DNA of 23,581 nt from Ascoidea tarda (nom. inval.) (lineage: Eukaryota; Ascomycota; Saccharomycetes; Ascoideales; Ascoideaceae). A program made the translations under genes and the position numbers. The notes under the pieces were generated by a model. That model made no database searches and was not told the origin of the DNA. It was given only the letters and a program-made list of their open reading frames with translations. Location: the NCBI GenBank assembly GCA_030560485.1, contig JAKTTS010000231.1:1-23581 (forward strand). The letters run 5' to 3'. This document shows positions 9,461 to 17,736 of the stretch, one piece after another. Position 1 is the stretch's first letter. Every line of letters starts with the position of its first letter.

Positions 9461-10160
9461 TCAGAACAAGCACAAGAAAAAGACAATGCTCTTCCTTACA
9501 CACAAAGCAGCAGCGGTGCGCAGCAGGAATCGTAGTGTTGCGTCCAGCTCGTGCCCGAAATCCAGTAAAACGTGTCGACGCCCGGGAGTTTGGCGCACGT
9601 GCATGGTGTCTTCGGCTTGAGCTCCGCAGGCACGTGGAAAAGCGTGTGCGCCACATCCCGTGACTCGAAGCACAGGCCCGTTCAGCCCGGTTGTGCAAAC
9701 ACACGCGCGCATCCGCCAAGCGGGGCGACGCACAGCAGCTTTAGAGAATAACTTCCGCGTGTTTCATCTGTATCAGATATGCATAGCGTTTGCAGGTGTG
9801 GGAGCCTTTATTGTGGAAAAAGCAACAGCTGCCGTAGTTAGCACGTACAGCTTATGTGATGGCCCTTCTTTGCTGAAATTCGTAAATACTGCTGTGCAGG
9901 TTGACAGAGCCAGATCACATGCTACAAGCGAGCAGACAGCAGTCGTATCTCTCGAAGCGTCGTTCAGGACACGTGTTCTAGTGTTTTGTTTGGGGCGCAA
10001 CGGCGAATTGGTGCTCCACATCGTACGACTCCCTCTGCTTTCTGGCTGTTTTCTTCAAGAGTCAGGCGACAGTTGCCGTTGGAAGGTTCCGGGTAACACA
10101 CACAGATCTTTTTGATAACGAACCGAGTTGCCTGGACCGCTTTGACACATTTTGTTGGAC
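9461..10160. other. GC-richer intergenic island with CACGTG sites
   Basis: This stretch is much richer in G and C than the surrounding DNA, most strongly at 9510-9740. It contains three CACGTG hexamers (9597-9602, 9631-9636, 9970-9975), the core site of bHLH factors such as Cbf1 and Pho4 in yeasts. Open frames exist, but the longest (about 150 codons) starts from GTG and has no recognisable motif. I tested by eye for tRNA, U1, U2, U4, U5, U6, U3 and SRP RNA landmarks and found none. It could be a regulatory block, an unrecognised structured RNA or old transferred sequence. Confidence 0.5.
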
Positions 10161-11239
10161 AAATTCATTCCAACACAATCGCTTCTCCATTTCTCAACAG
10201 CCTACTTGGGCAGCTTTGGTGATCGAAAAGATTAAATTTGCCCGGTTTTATACACCACTGATTGAATTGATTAGAAATAGATTGGAACCGGAATAGAAAT
10301 AGGCTGGATTGCAGCCAGATTATGGCTAGAATTCGATTAGAATCCACGTTCCATCCGCTTAATACACACTTAAGCTTCACTAAGTTTCAGGCAGAATTCA
10401 TCTGCTTTAATTCGATTCGATTTAGCCCACTTCAAAACCACATTAAATTATTTCTAGACAAATTTAATGGCTGTATCGATTCTGCGCTCCCACAGGCTGT
10501 TGTTGGACCATTTGCACTCCCAGACCCACCTCTATTTGTGTCCTGTTCTTTCCCTTCTTTCCCAGCTTTCCAGCAAATTGACAGCCGACGAAGGAAACTT
10601 TAGAAAAAACACGTTTATCTACATAAAACTACTAGAATAATTTAAAATAATAATTTAAAATAATAATTTAAAATAATAATTTAAAAATAATCTGCATACT
10701 GCTGATTCTATCAGTTGAGATTAGAAATCTAAATTGAAACTACCTCAACCAGAACACATTACCTACGCTATTGCTTACGCTATTATCTATATTATCTGTA
10801 TTATTTTTATTATTTTTATTATTTATATGGGGATAATTGCAATTTAATCCAATTTAAATTCAAATTCGCACCAAAAACTAAAATTAACATTAAAATTAGC
10901 ACTAAATGTACAAATCCAAAATCCAAAATCCTAAATCCTATTTCCGCTGCTCTTGAAAATGCTCAAAATAACAGAATAACTTATGCTATTAACCATTACC
11001 TGAATTCATTGCTCTTTAATTCCATAATTCAATTGTGTCCTTACAAAACGCATTTTGTTTTCTTTAACAGCAAATATAACACCTAAGCGTAATTCCCTAT
11101 AAATACCCCATAATTTCTATGTAATTTTTACTCCCTTATTTTTCTACTTTCTATTTTTTACTTTCCTCACCACACTATCCTCATTCTAATCTTATCTCTC
11201 TATTCAAATACTTTCTCTTGAATTCCTCTCGATATCCCA
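10161..11239. promoter_or_regulatory. Intergenic region and promoter of the small plus-strand gene
   Basis: No supported gene is visible in the first part. A 93-codon ATG frame at 10322-10603 has no recognisable feature and was not accepted. A 14-bp AATAATTTAAAATA array lies at about 10636-10690. The last 150 bases look like a yeast promoter: a TATAAATA box at 11098-11105, 135 bases before the ATG at 11240, followed by a pyrimidine-rich leader (about 11125-11235). A CCAAT at 10849-10853 could be a Hap-type site of respiratory genes, but a single CCAAT is weak evidence. Confidence 0.5.
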
Positions 11240-11458
11240 ATGGCTTCCCAACTCGTTAGAACAAATTTAAGAAGATTCTACTCTTCAAGCTTTCGCTACT
11301 CTCAAAACTCCCAAAATTTTCAAAAGAATTTAGTATATCTATACATCACAATCAGTGTCACTTTGCCGTTTTTGCTACCAATCAAGTCCTCTTTAAAATC
11401 TGATAACATCGATGCTAAAGGAATAACTTCTCATCGTTGTTTACTCTCCAAAATATGA
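11240..11458 (+). CDS. Small probable mitochondrial inner-membrane protein
   Basis: The 72-residue frame has an ATG start and a typical yeast promoter (TATA box 135 bases upstream, CT-rich leader). Residues 1-20 are rich in Arg, Ser and hydrophobic residues without acidic residues, and contain R-R-F-Y followed by S-S-S, a classic R-3 cleavage site for the mitochondrial processing peptidase. Residues about 31-48 form one hydrophobic segment ending in a Pro, followed by a short basic and polar tail. This layout fits small respiratory-chain or ATP-synthase accessory subunits, but I recognise no specific family. The frame could also be the first exon of a longer gene. I saw no good branch point or splice sites downstream. 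Confidence 0.55.
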   Translation: MASQLVRTNLRRFYSSSFRYSQNSQNFQKNLVYLYITISVTLPFLLPIKSSLKSDNIDAKGITSHRCLLSKI

Positions 11459-12284
11459 TATTTATACTGCTCTATTTGATTATATTTATCTTGTTTTACT
11501 TTGATTTACTTTATTTGACTTAAACAATCTACTCAACCTAAATTCCATTTCAATTTCAATTTACACTTCAATTTCATTTCATTTTATCTTTATCTTTATC
11601 TTTATCTTTATCTTCAATTTATCTCCTACTCAATCATATTTCTCAAACATCTCAAGTCTCATCTCCAATAATGATCTCAACTACTTAAATTATATTCATT
11701 TCTTTTTCTTACTTTACTTGCCATTATTATCTTGAAATTCATTGATTAGATATCATAAAACAAAATCTCCAGATAACACAATAATATTATAATAATACAA
11801 TAACAATAATAACATTAACATTAACATTACTTTTTCTTTTACGTTGCTTTATTAATTTTTATTTATATTTATATCTATTTTTCTATTTTATGGGTTTTAT
11901 TTACACTTTAAATTTTTATTTTTCTCAACTCTCAACTCTTTTACTACTATAACTTATAATGACTTACAATTTATGACTTATAACTTATGATGAATATGGT
12001 GGTACTTGATGGGTAAATTAAGTATATATAAATATACATAAACACTAATATTATGTTTTTTTTCTCTCATACTATTTTATAATAATTTATTATTTATTAT
12101 TTATTATTTATTATACTAGATGAAAACACAAACTATAAAACTGAATATAAACCAATAAAACCATACAAAAACTAAATCAAGTAGAAAAATAACCCAAATA
12201 TCCTTAGATAATCATCAATAAAATCATTAGAAGAAATAAAAAAATTAAAATAAAAAAAATTAAAGCAAATTGCAAATTTACAAT
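11459..12284. other. Convergent 3' intergenic region
   Basis: This region lies between the 3' ends of the small plus-strand gene and the minus-strand arrestin-like gene. It is very AT-rich, with a (TTTATC)n run at 11583-11613, a (TTATTTA)n run at 12081-12114 and an ARS-core-like ATTTATATTTA at 11861-11871. I see no gene. Confidence 0.6.
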
Positions 12285-14315
12285 TCAATCGATATAATGA
12301 ATTATGGAGCTTCGATGAGTTCCAAGACCCTTTTCCGATAAACCCAATAATTTCCAATCATTAGCATTCCTTGGTCTATACACTTGAGCAGGTCGGACTT
12401 GGTAAATATTTTCAACGTAATTGCCATTATTATCATCATCATCATCGTTGTTGTTGTTGTTAATATACATAGCATTGTCATTGACAATGCTATTGTTAAA
12501 AGATTGATTCTTCAATCCATTAAAATCATTGTAAGTTTTAACCACTCCATTGTGATCGCTTCCGCTAACCGTATTTCTAAAATTGGGTTTATTATTAATG
12601 CTCATATTCATGTTCATATTCATGTTCATGTTCATATTCATATCCATATCCATGTTCATGTTCATGTTCATATTATGAGATTGAAGTGAAGTCCTGCTGT
12701 TGTAAAAACTATAAGTGAAATTGGTTACAAATTTTGTACTATTGATGAAATTGGCGTAATCCCATTCTTTTAATACCCATTTTAGTAACTTGTAACTAGA
12801 TATTCTATCGTAGGGACAAACAATTATTGGTTGCTGAAACTTGATGGTTTGGTGGTTGTAGAATTTTAGTTTGAATGACAATTCGTATCTGATTGAAAAC
12901 AACTTTCCAGACAAGGTAAAGCCTCTGATATGGGAGATGGGGATTCCAGTATTAACTTCGTCTAACAATTTTGTATCGGTTGTTAAAGTTTTAGGGTTGA
13001 CAGCAAATGATGAGTTGTTGAAATTGTTGGATTTGATTGAGGCAATTGATTTAAAGGAGGTATTGTTATTTGTATTTTGTGACAAATGTGGGGATTTTCT
13101 TAATCTTGAGGATTTTTTGGTTTGGATATCCTTTGGAAAAGTGCCATTTGAGATGTATTTTTCATTTTCTGAGATTTGGTTTGGTATATTTATTGATTTC
13201 GAGTGGCCTAGTTGGGATGGGACTTTTTTAATTAGAGAAGAAGTTAGAGATGAATGGTTTGAGTTGAAGGATGAGTAAATTGAGGATAAATCATCGGGGA
13301 ATTGGAATTGTAATTGAGCAGAAATTCCACTGGGCGTTAGGATACTGTCGTAGTTTGAATTGACTTCATAGATTTTGGTTTGTTTTGATAGAAGACCAAA
13401 ATCGTGGCAATCTAAAATTTCCTGGATTGAGCAGGAGATTTTTTTTAGTTTGATTGTTTTATTTCTGCCCATGAGAGATTTTAGTAAAGAATTTGAGGAA
13501 GAATTTGAATTGTTAGAGGATGGGTTATTGGGGATATCGGATTGAAATGGGGATATTTTAAAGTATATTAGAATATCATCTTTGGGACCAACCGAGGTAA
13601 TTGGTAAGGAGTAGTTGATTTGAATTGATTTGTCTAAAGATGAGATTGTTTTTGATAGAGGTTCATTGAATTGCCTATAAAGAGGTAAAGTGTCGAATCT
13701 TTTGATTATAATCGGAAAGCCTATTATAAAAAGCTCATTATTTTGGTTTTGATTATGAATGTTCGAGCTCGAGCTCGAGTTTGAGTTTGAGTTTGAGTTT
13801 GAGTTTGTGTTTGTGTGATTATCTGGATTAGTTGAGTTATTGCTTATTGAATTGTTAAGATTTTTCAGTAGATTATTAATTGAATTCAAGGAGTTTGTAT
13901 TTATATTTGACCAAATGATCTTCGAGGTGATATTATGAATAGTTTTAGCGTTCCACCTTGAGTTTTTACAGCTTGAAGAGATGTCTTTATTTAATGGGAT
14001 TATAAAGGGGATGTCGAGACCCAAGATCTGCTCACTTGAATTTGAATTGTCGTAGATTGAATTTGAATAGTTGTTGTAGGATTTTGTTGCATCGTTTTTG
14101 GAGCCAACAACAAAACCTGAAGATGGCACAGAAACCGATTGAACAGTGTTTAGCTCTAGTAAAACCGATTTGATTATGAATGGAGAGCCATCTTTCGATC
14201 TTATTTCCAACACACCTTCGATTCTTGGACAAGTTTTGGGAACACCAGGACAGCCTCGAACTAGTGAGTGGTTAGATGCTCCCAAGCCGACAATAAAAGG
14301 TTCAATTGGAGCCAT
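12285..14315 (-). CDS. Arrestin-like protein, probable ubiquitin-ligase adaptor
   Basis: This 676-residue protein starts at an ATG. Residues about 17-65 (R-G-C-P-G-V, then a P-R-I-E-G-V-L-E-I-R stretch) and 195-260 (ending in a VGPKDDILIYFKI strand) read as an arrestin N-lobe. Residues about 455-520 (GFTLSGKLFSIRYELSFKL, then QQPIIVCPYDR) read as a C-lobe. In yeasts such proteins recruit the Rsp5 ubiquitin ligase to plasma-membrane transporters for endocytosis. The region resembles the Ecm21/Csr2 (Art2/Art8) branch more than Rod1/Rog3, but I am not certain of the subfamily. No PPxY motif is present. An LPLY at 210-213 fits the alternative LPxY form but lies inside the arrestin fold. Low-complexity insertions are frequent: Asn-Ser at 155-192, alternating Met-Asn at 548-571 and an Asn-Asp run at 619-630. 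Confidence 0.72.
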   Translation of the reverse strand: MAPIEPFIVGLGASNHSLVRGCPGVPKTCPRIEGVLEIRSKDGSPFIIKSVLLELNTVQSVSVPSSGFVVGSKNDATKSYNNYSNSIYDNSNSSEQILGLDIPFIIPLNKDISSSCKNSRWNAKTIHNITSKIIWSNINTNSLNSINNLLKNLNNSISNNSTNPDNHTNTNSNSNSNSNSSSSSNIHNQNQNNELFIIGFPIIIKRFDTLPLYRQFNEPLSKTISSLDKSIQINYSLPITSVGPKDDILIYFKISPFQSDIPNNPSSNNSNSSSNSLLKSLMGRNKTIKLKKISCSIQEILDCHDFGLLSKQTKIYEVNSNYDSILTPSGISAQLQFQFPDDLSSIYSSFNSNHSSLTSSLIKKVPSQLGHSKSINIPNQISENEKYISNGTFPKDIQTKKSSRLRKSPHLSQNTNNNTSFKSIASIKSNNFNNSSFAVNPKTLTTDTKLLDEVNTGIPISHIRGFTLSGKLFSIRYELSFKLKFYNHQTIKFQQPIIVCPYDRISSYKLLKWVLKEWDYANFINSTKFVTNFTYSFYNSRTSLQSHNMNMNMNMDMDMNMNMNMNMNMNMSINNKPNFRNTVSGSDHNGVVKTYNDFNGLKNQSFNNSIVNDNAMYINNNNNDDDDDNNGNYVENIYQVRPAQVYRPRNANDWKLLGLSEKGLGTHRSSIIHYID
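12598..12675. repeat. Coding hexamer repeat giving a Met-Asn dipeptide run
   Basis: About twelve copies of a TTCATG or TTCATA hexamer lie within the arrestin-like gene. On the minus strand they encode alternating Met and Asn, with two Met-Asp units. The repeat keeps the frame whatever its copy number. Confidence 0.9.
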
Positions 14316-14760
14316 GACTGTTGGATAGATTGCTTGCAGAGAAAGACAATTGCTGATACAAATTGGTTGACAGAGCTCGAGAAGAGGCAGGTTGTGAGCA
14401 GGCAGTGTTGTAGGAAAAGGTATTGCTATTGCAGTCAGTGTTACTGTTACTATGTTGTTGTTATTGTTGTTGTTGTTATTGCTGATGGAGTGGTTGTGTA
14501 AATTGGATTATAGAACAGATTTCTAGATACTCAGGCAGAAAAAAGAGGACAAATAATTTAAATATAATAGGAAAAAAAAAGCAAAGAAAAAAAAAAAAGA
14601 CTGGGGGAGCTGAGAAATACAAAAGATGAATTTCGAATCGCAAGCTTATTCTTTTCTTTCTCCTTCCCCTTCTTGTTCCTCCTAAACCAGCTGGAATAGC
14701 CCAATGTGCCTACTGTCGAGCCAACCTTCAGAGCTGTTCACACTCGCAACAAAGACCATT

Positions 14761-14802
14761 CGCAACTACTCGCAACTACTCGCCATTATTCGCAACTACT
14801 CG
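14761..14802. repeat. 10-bp tandem repeat CGCAACTACT, four copies
   Basis: Four units start at 14761, 14771, 14781 and 14791. The third differs (CGCCATTATT), and a partial fifth follows. A related CTCGCAAC lies at 14743-14750, suggesting an older copy just upstream. The array is intergenic. Confidence 0.8.
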
Positions 14803-15085
14803 TTGGTGATCAGCTCCATTTCCTCTTGCTCAAAGGCTCGTTGTGTTTCTTTTACTTCTTTTCGTGTGGGAAAACGCTGCTCTTTCAACCTCGAGTAGCA
14901 CGTGCAGTGCTAGACGAGGCGTGTTTCGACGGGGGTAAACACAGCTTGCAGCGGCCGGAACACGCCAAACAGGGTCGGGGAGCCCGCTGCTGCAGGGCGC
15001 GGTCTGCCGACTAGAACCACCGGCACGGATGCTAGCCAAAACAGCGGTGCCTATGCAGCACTGCGTGGGTGTGCGTGTGAGTAAA

Positions 15086-15091
15086 AAAGAA
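15086..15091 (-). terminator. Pol III terminator of tRNA-Gly
   Basis: A short run of A on the plus strand (15083-15088) reads as a T6 tract on the gene strand, a few bases past the tRNA 3' end. This is the standard RNA polymerase III stop. Confidence 0.8.
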
Positions 15092-15162
15092 TGCGTAAGC
15101 CCGGAATCGAACCGGGAGCCCAACGATGGCAACGTTGAATTTTACCATTAAACCACTTACGC
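15092..15162 (-). tRNA. tRNA-Gly (anticodon GCC)
   Basis: The 71-nt gene folds into a full cloverleaf. The acceptor stem GCGTAAG (15162-15156) pairs perfectly with CTTACGC (15099-15093), and A15092 is the discriminator base. The anticodon stem CAACG/CGTTG closes the loop TTGCCAT, which gives anticodon GCC. The T arm is CCCGG-TTCGATT-CCGGG and includes the B box GGTTCGATTCC. The A box is TGGTTTAATGG. There is no intron, and CCA is not encoded, as usual in eukaryotes. Glycine tRNAs of 71 nt are typical of yeasts. Confidence 0.97.
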
Positions 15163-15326
15163 TGTTTGGCGAGCCTTGGACACTGTGTTGTTTATATACT
15201 TGTGTGTTTGTTTTACTGTTGTACTGTTATATAGGGACTGTATTTTTTTTTGTTTTATTGTATCAGATTGCCAATATGCCAGCAGTCTTTCACCACAACT
15301 CATTGTACGAGACTTCAAACAAATAC

Positions 15327-15920
15327 CTAGACTCTGAATGGCTCAGCATCACCATTTGAAGGAAATACACCGCTGTAGCCTTCCAAATTATCAAGATAAC
15401 CAAAATCATCGATATTAATTTTATCAGTATCATTGATATTATTAGCAGCATCACTCGCATTAATCTCTCTAAACTCACCACAAAAATCAAGATTATTATA
15501 CGCATCATAGCCAAAATCATCAGAGTCGCAATCAGAATAGTAGTGATCATCATAGTGATAATGTCCGTCAGCAGAAACTTCAAATCCCCTATCAAAATAT
15601 TTATCATGGTAATTGTCATTATAATCATCATTGCTGCTATCATCAGAATTACTAATGTTTTCTAACTCGCTCAAATTCATCTCATCTACTTCCTTTGTTA
15701 GCTCCTTGTTTGATACATATCTAGGTCGGCAAAAACCAGTTTGACGTTTGGACTCTAAAAGATATCTTCCATTTCTTAAATGATTATCCCAACCACCTAG
15801 ATCTGATACCTCCTTAGATGTTTTGTTTGGGATTGTTTTTGATTTTGATTTGATTTTAAAAGATGGTATTTTTTGTCTTTTGTAACTGCTTCTTTTAATA
15901 TATTTAGGCTTATCATCCAT
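15327..15920 (-). CDS. Hypothetical acidic protein, 197 residues
   Basis: The ATG start lies just below an AT-rich upstream tract. The first 35 residues are very basic (Lys, Arg, Ser). Residues about 40-90 form the best-ordered and most conserved-looking part, with a G-G-W-D-N-H-L-R stretch, an L-L-E-S-K-R-Q stretch and a C-R-P-R-Y stretch, then a short Leu/Glu helix (NLSELENI). Residues 92-197 are strongly acidic and rich in Asp, Asn and Tyr, with no membrane segment. I do not recognise the family. The basic head, short folded core and acidic tail would suit a nuclear or chromatin-linked protein, but that is inference only. The start lies about 630 bases from the divergent gene at 16550. Confidence 0.65.
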   Translation of the reverse strand: MDDKPKYIKRSSYKRQKIPSFKIKSKSKTIPNKTSKEVSDLGGWDNHLRNGRYLLESKRQTGFCRPRYVSNKELTKEVDEMNLSELENISNSDDSSNDDYNDNYHDKYFDRGFEVSADGHYHYDDHYYSDCDSDDFGYDAYNNLDFCGEFREINASDAANNINDTDKINIDDFGYLDNLEGYSGVFPSNGDAEPFRV

Positions 15921-16549
15921 TTTTGAATTGTAATAATTTGATAATTTGATAATTTGATAATTTACATTTTACAATATTACAATATTATAGTATTAAAAGA
16001 GTTTGTTTTTTTAATTAATAATGAAAAATTAAATTTCTTAAAATTCATAAGCTATATATACATATACATATCCATGTACACACATATATATAACCATTCC
16101 AGTCCTATTGAGCAATCCTCTATTATTGTTTTATTCTTATCGGCTCTATCGTTTCTTTTTCTCTCTTATCACCTTTTCAAAAAAAATATAATGTAAATAA
16201 AACAAACTTGAAAATTACTCCCATGGAAATTCGAACCAACTGCTGCTTTTTCTCTTATTTCTTTTCATCTCTAACAATTCTTTCTAACAATTCTGAAACA
16301 TTTTCAATTATTCAATCACTAATCTACTCAATTTTGATTCAATAATCCCCCAACAAGGCAACTATTAATATCAGTTGATCATTTTTTTAAATCTTATTAC
16401 AAAAATAAAATACCTAGCACAGATCTTCTTTCTTTCTTTCCTTTATATATATTTACAAATGTTACTCGGCTTTTATTTGGAAAATGTCTACCATTTGAGA
16501 AAAAGAATCAACCTCAACTTAATCAAATTTGTACAATAATTCTCTTAAA
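15921..16549. promoter_or_regulatory. Divergent promoter region with a possible tiny membrane-protein frame
   Basis: This region separates the minus-strand 197-residue gene from the plus-strand 304-residue gene. A TATATATATTT element at 16443-16453 precedes the plus-strand gene by about 100 bases. A (TATACATA)-rich stretch at 16050-16093 could serve either direction. An ATTTGATA repeat at 15935-15961 lies right upstream of the 197-residue gene. One 40-codon ATG frame (16074-16196) is listed separately. Confidence 0.45.
16074..16196 (+). CDS. Possible 40-residue tail-anchored membrane peptide
   Basis: The ATG-started frame has a polar N-terminal half (M-Y-T-H-I-Y-N-H-S-S-P-I-E-Q) and one strong hydrophobic segment of about 18 residues, and it ends in Lys-Lys-Asn-Ile-Met. 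That is the layout of very small tail-anchored or single-pass yeast proteins, but no family is recognised. AT-rich DNA produces hydrophobic frames by chance, so this is weak. Confidence 0.2.
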   Translation: MYTHIYNHSSPIEQSSIIVLFLSALSFLFLSYHLFKKNIM

Positions 16550-17464
16550 ATGACTCTTACTCTCACTGAAACTGAAAATAAAAATAAAAAAAGGCATTTG
16601 AATTTCACTTTTAAAAGAAATTCAAAAATTAATTTTGGAACTTTTACAATATCTCAAAATTCAAAAGAATTAAATTCTTCTTCAATTAAACAAAACAACA
16701 ATCAAACCGATATAAATGATGACAAACTCCATGACAAACTCCATGACAAACTCCATGATAAAAAATTTAAAAACAAAATCCCTCGAAATAATTCAATTAA
16801 TTTTGAAACCAAAATTCGCAATTTAAATACCACCAATTTTAAAACAATCAATTTCAAAACAATCAATGACTGTAATTTCAAAACTGAAAATAATGTATAC
16901 TCATTCACCAATTCAGAAAATAAAAAATTTGCTAAAAGATATTGCTATGATTTAAATTCAAACCAGTTTCAAACTGCTATAAAATTGAAAAATTGTGTTA
17001 TAATGAAAAAAAAAACTGACTCTCAAAATTTCTTAAAAGTGGGAATCAGTAAAACAAATTATGTCAATTTTCAAAACCAACTTGTTAAAAACAACCCTCA
17101 ACTTCAATTTCACAATCCGTTCGTTCCACTCTATTCCAATTATGTGACTATTTCGTTGAACACTGATAGAAACAATCTTTTTTTAAATATCAAAAACATC
17201 CAAATCAATCTTCACGATATCCTCAATCAAATTTCAATTATTGCAGACTTATCAGTTGTTTTATGGTTGAAGAAACATTGTTTTGGGACAGAATACCATA
17301 ATATGAATACAGAATGGCGTATTAGTGGTGATATCATTCAACTAGATAAAACCCATCAGATATCTGAGACTGAGGAACCTCATTGTTATCCCAAAATAGT
17401 TTCCGATAATGTCAATGAATCATTTGGCAATCAACATTTCAAACTAAACCTTTTATCAGAATAA
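16550..17464 (+). CDS. Hypothetical Asn/Lys-rich protein, 304 residues
   Basis: The ATG at 16550 is the first in frame. The frame opens seven codons earlier, but only from a TTG. The N-terminal half is rich in Asn, Lys, Ser and Thr, with internal repeats: three DKLH units at about 61-72 and F-K-T-I-N type repeats at about 94-112. The C-terminal half (about 125-304) looks more ordered. It has F-V-P-L-Y and S-L-N-T-D-R-N-N-L-F-L strand-like stretches, a helix-like I-S-I-I-A-D-L-S-V-V-L-W-L-K-K-H-C run and few repeats. There is no signal peptide or transmembrane helix. I do not recognise the family. The next gene, in the same direction, starts 272 bases downstream, and both encode very AT-rich, Asn/Lys-heavy proteins. 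Confidence 0.7.
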   Translation: MTLTLTETENKNKKRHLNFTFKRNSKINFGTFTISQNSKELNSSSIKQNNNQTDINDDKLHDKLHDKLHDKKFKNKIPRNNSINFETKIRNLNTTNFKTINFKTINDCNFKTENNVYSFTNSENKKFAKRYCYDLNSNQFQTAIKLKNCVIMKKKTDSQNFLKVGISKTNYVNFQNQLVKNNPQLQFHNPFVPLYSNYVTISLNTDRNNLFLNIKNIQINLHDILNQISIIADLSVVLWLKKHCFGTEYHNMNTEWRISGDIIQLDKTHQISETEEPHCYPKIVSDNVNESFGNQHFKLNLLSE

Positions 17465-17736
17465 GTGACGATATTTGCATATGACTTGCATTTTTGATAA
17501 TGAATGTATTTTGTATTTGATTGTATTTGTTATTTGAATTTAAAGAGACAGAACAAAACAAAAGTCATAAATTCATTTTTGTGGTTTGAAGACTTTTCCA
17601 TTTGTGGTAATTTGTATATTGAATAAATGATTATTACTGACTTTAATCTTTTTTTAAAAAAAAAGAAAATCAATGTAAAATCAATCAAATCAAATATCAT
17701 TTTGATGCAAATTTTACAAAATTAGTTGAATAAACA

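Larger units (their letters stand above)
14316..15091. promoter_or_regulatory. Upstream region of the arrestin-like gene and GC-richer stretch beside the tRNA
   Basis: The arrestin promoter side (14316-14640) holds a trinucleotide-rich run (GTT/ATT, 14440-14480) and A-rich tracts. A pyrimidine-rich plus-strand tract lies at 14650-14690. Four copies of a CGCAACTACT-type decamer follow at 14761-14802. From about 14880 to 15062 the base composition turns GC-rich and includes one CACGTG (14899-14904). Short ATG frames here show nothing recognisable. I see no gene before the tRNA. Confidence 0.5.

Noticed and set aside
9660-10115. Plus-strand frame of about 150 codons in the GC-richer island
   Set aside because: It begins with GTG, has no recognisable motif and overlaps other long frames, as expected where GC-richer DNA has few stop codons.
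10322-10603. 93-codon ATG frame
   Set aside because: No motif, no promoter signs and unremarkable composition. It is probably chance.
6645-11871. Matches to the S. cerevisiae ARS core (6645-6655 and 11861-11871)
   Set aside because: An 11-base AT-only word is expected by chance in DNA this AT-rich, and origin sequences differ between yeast lineages.
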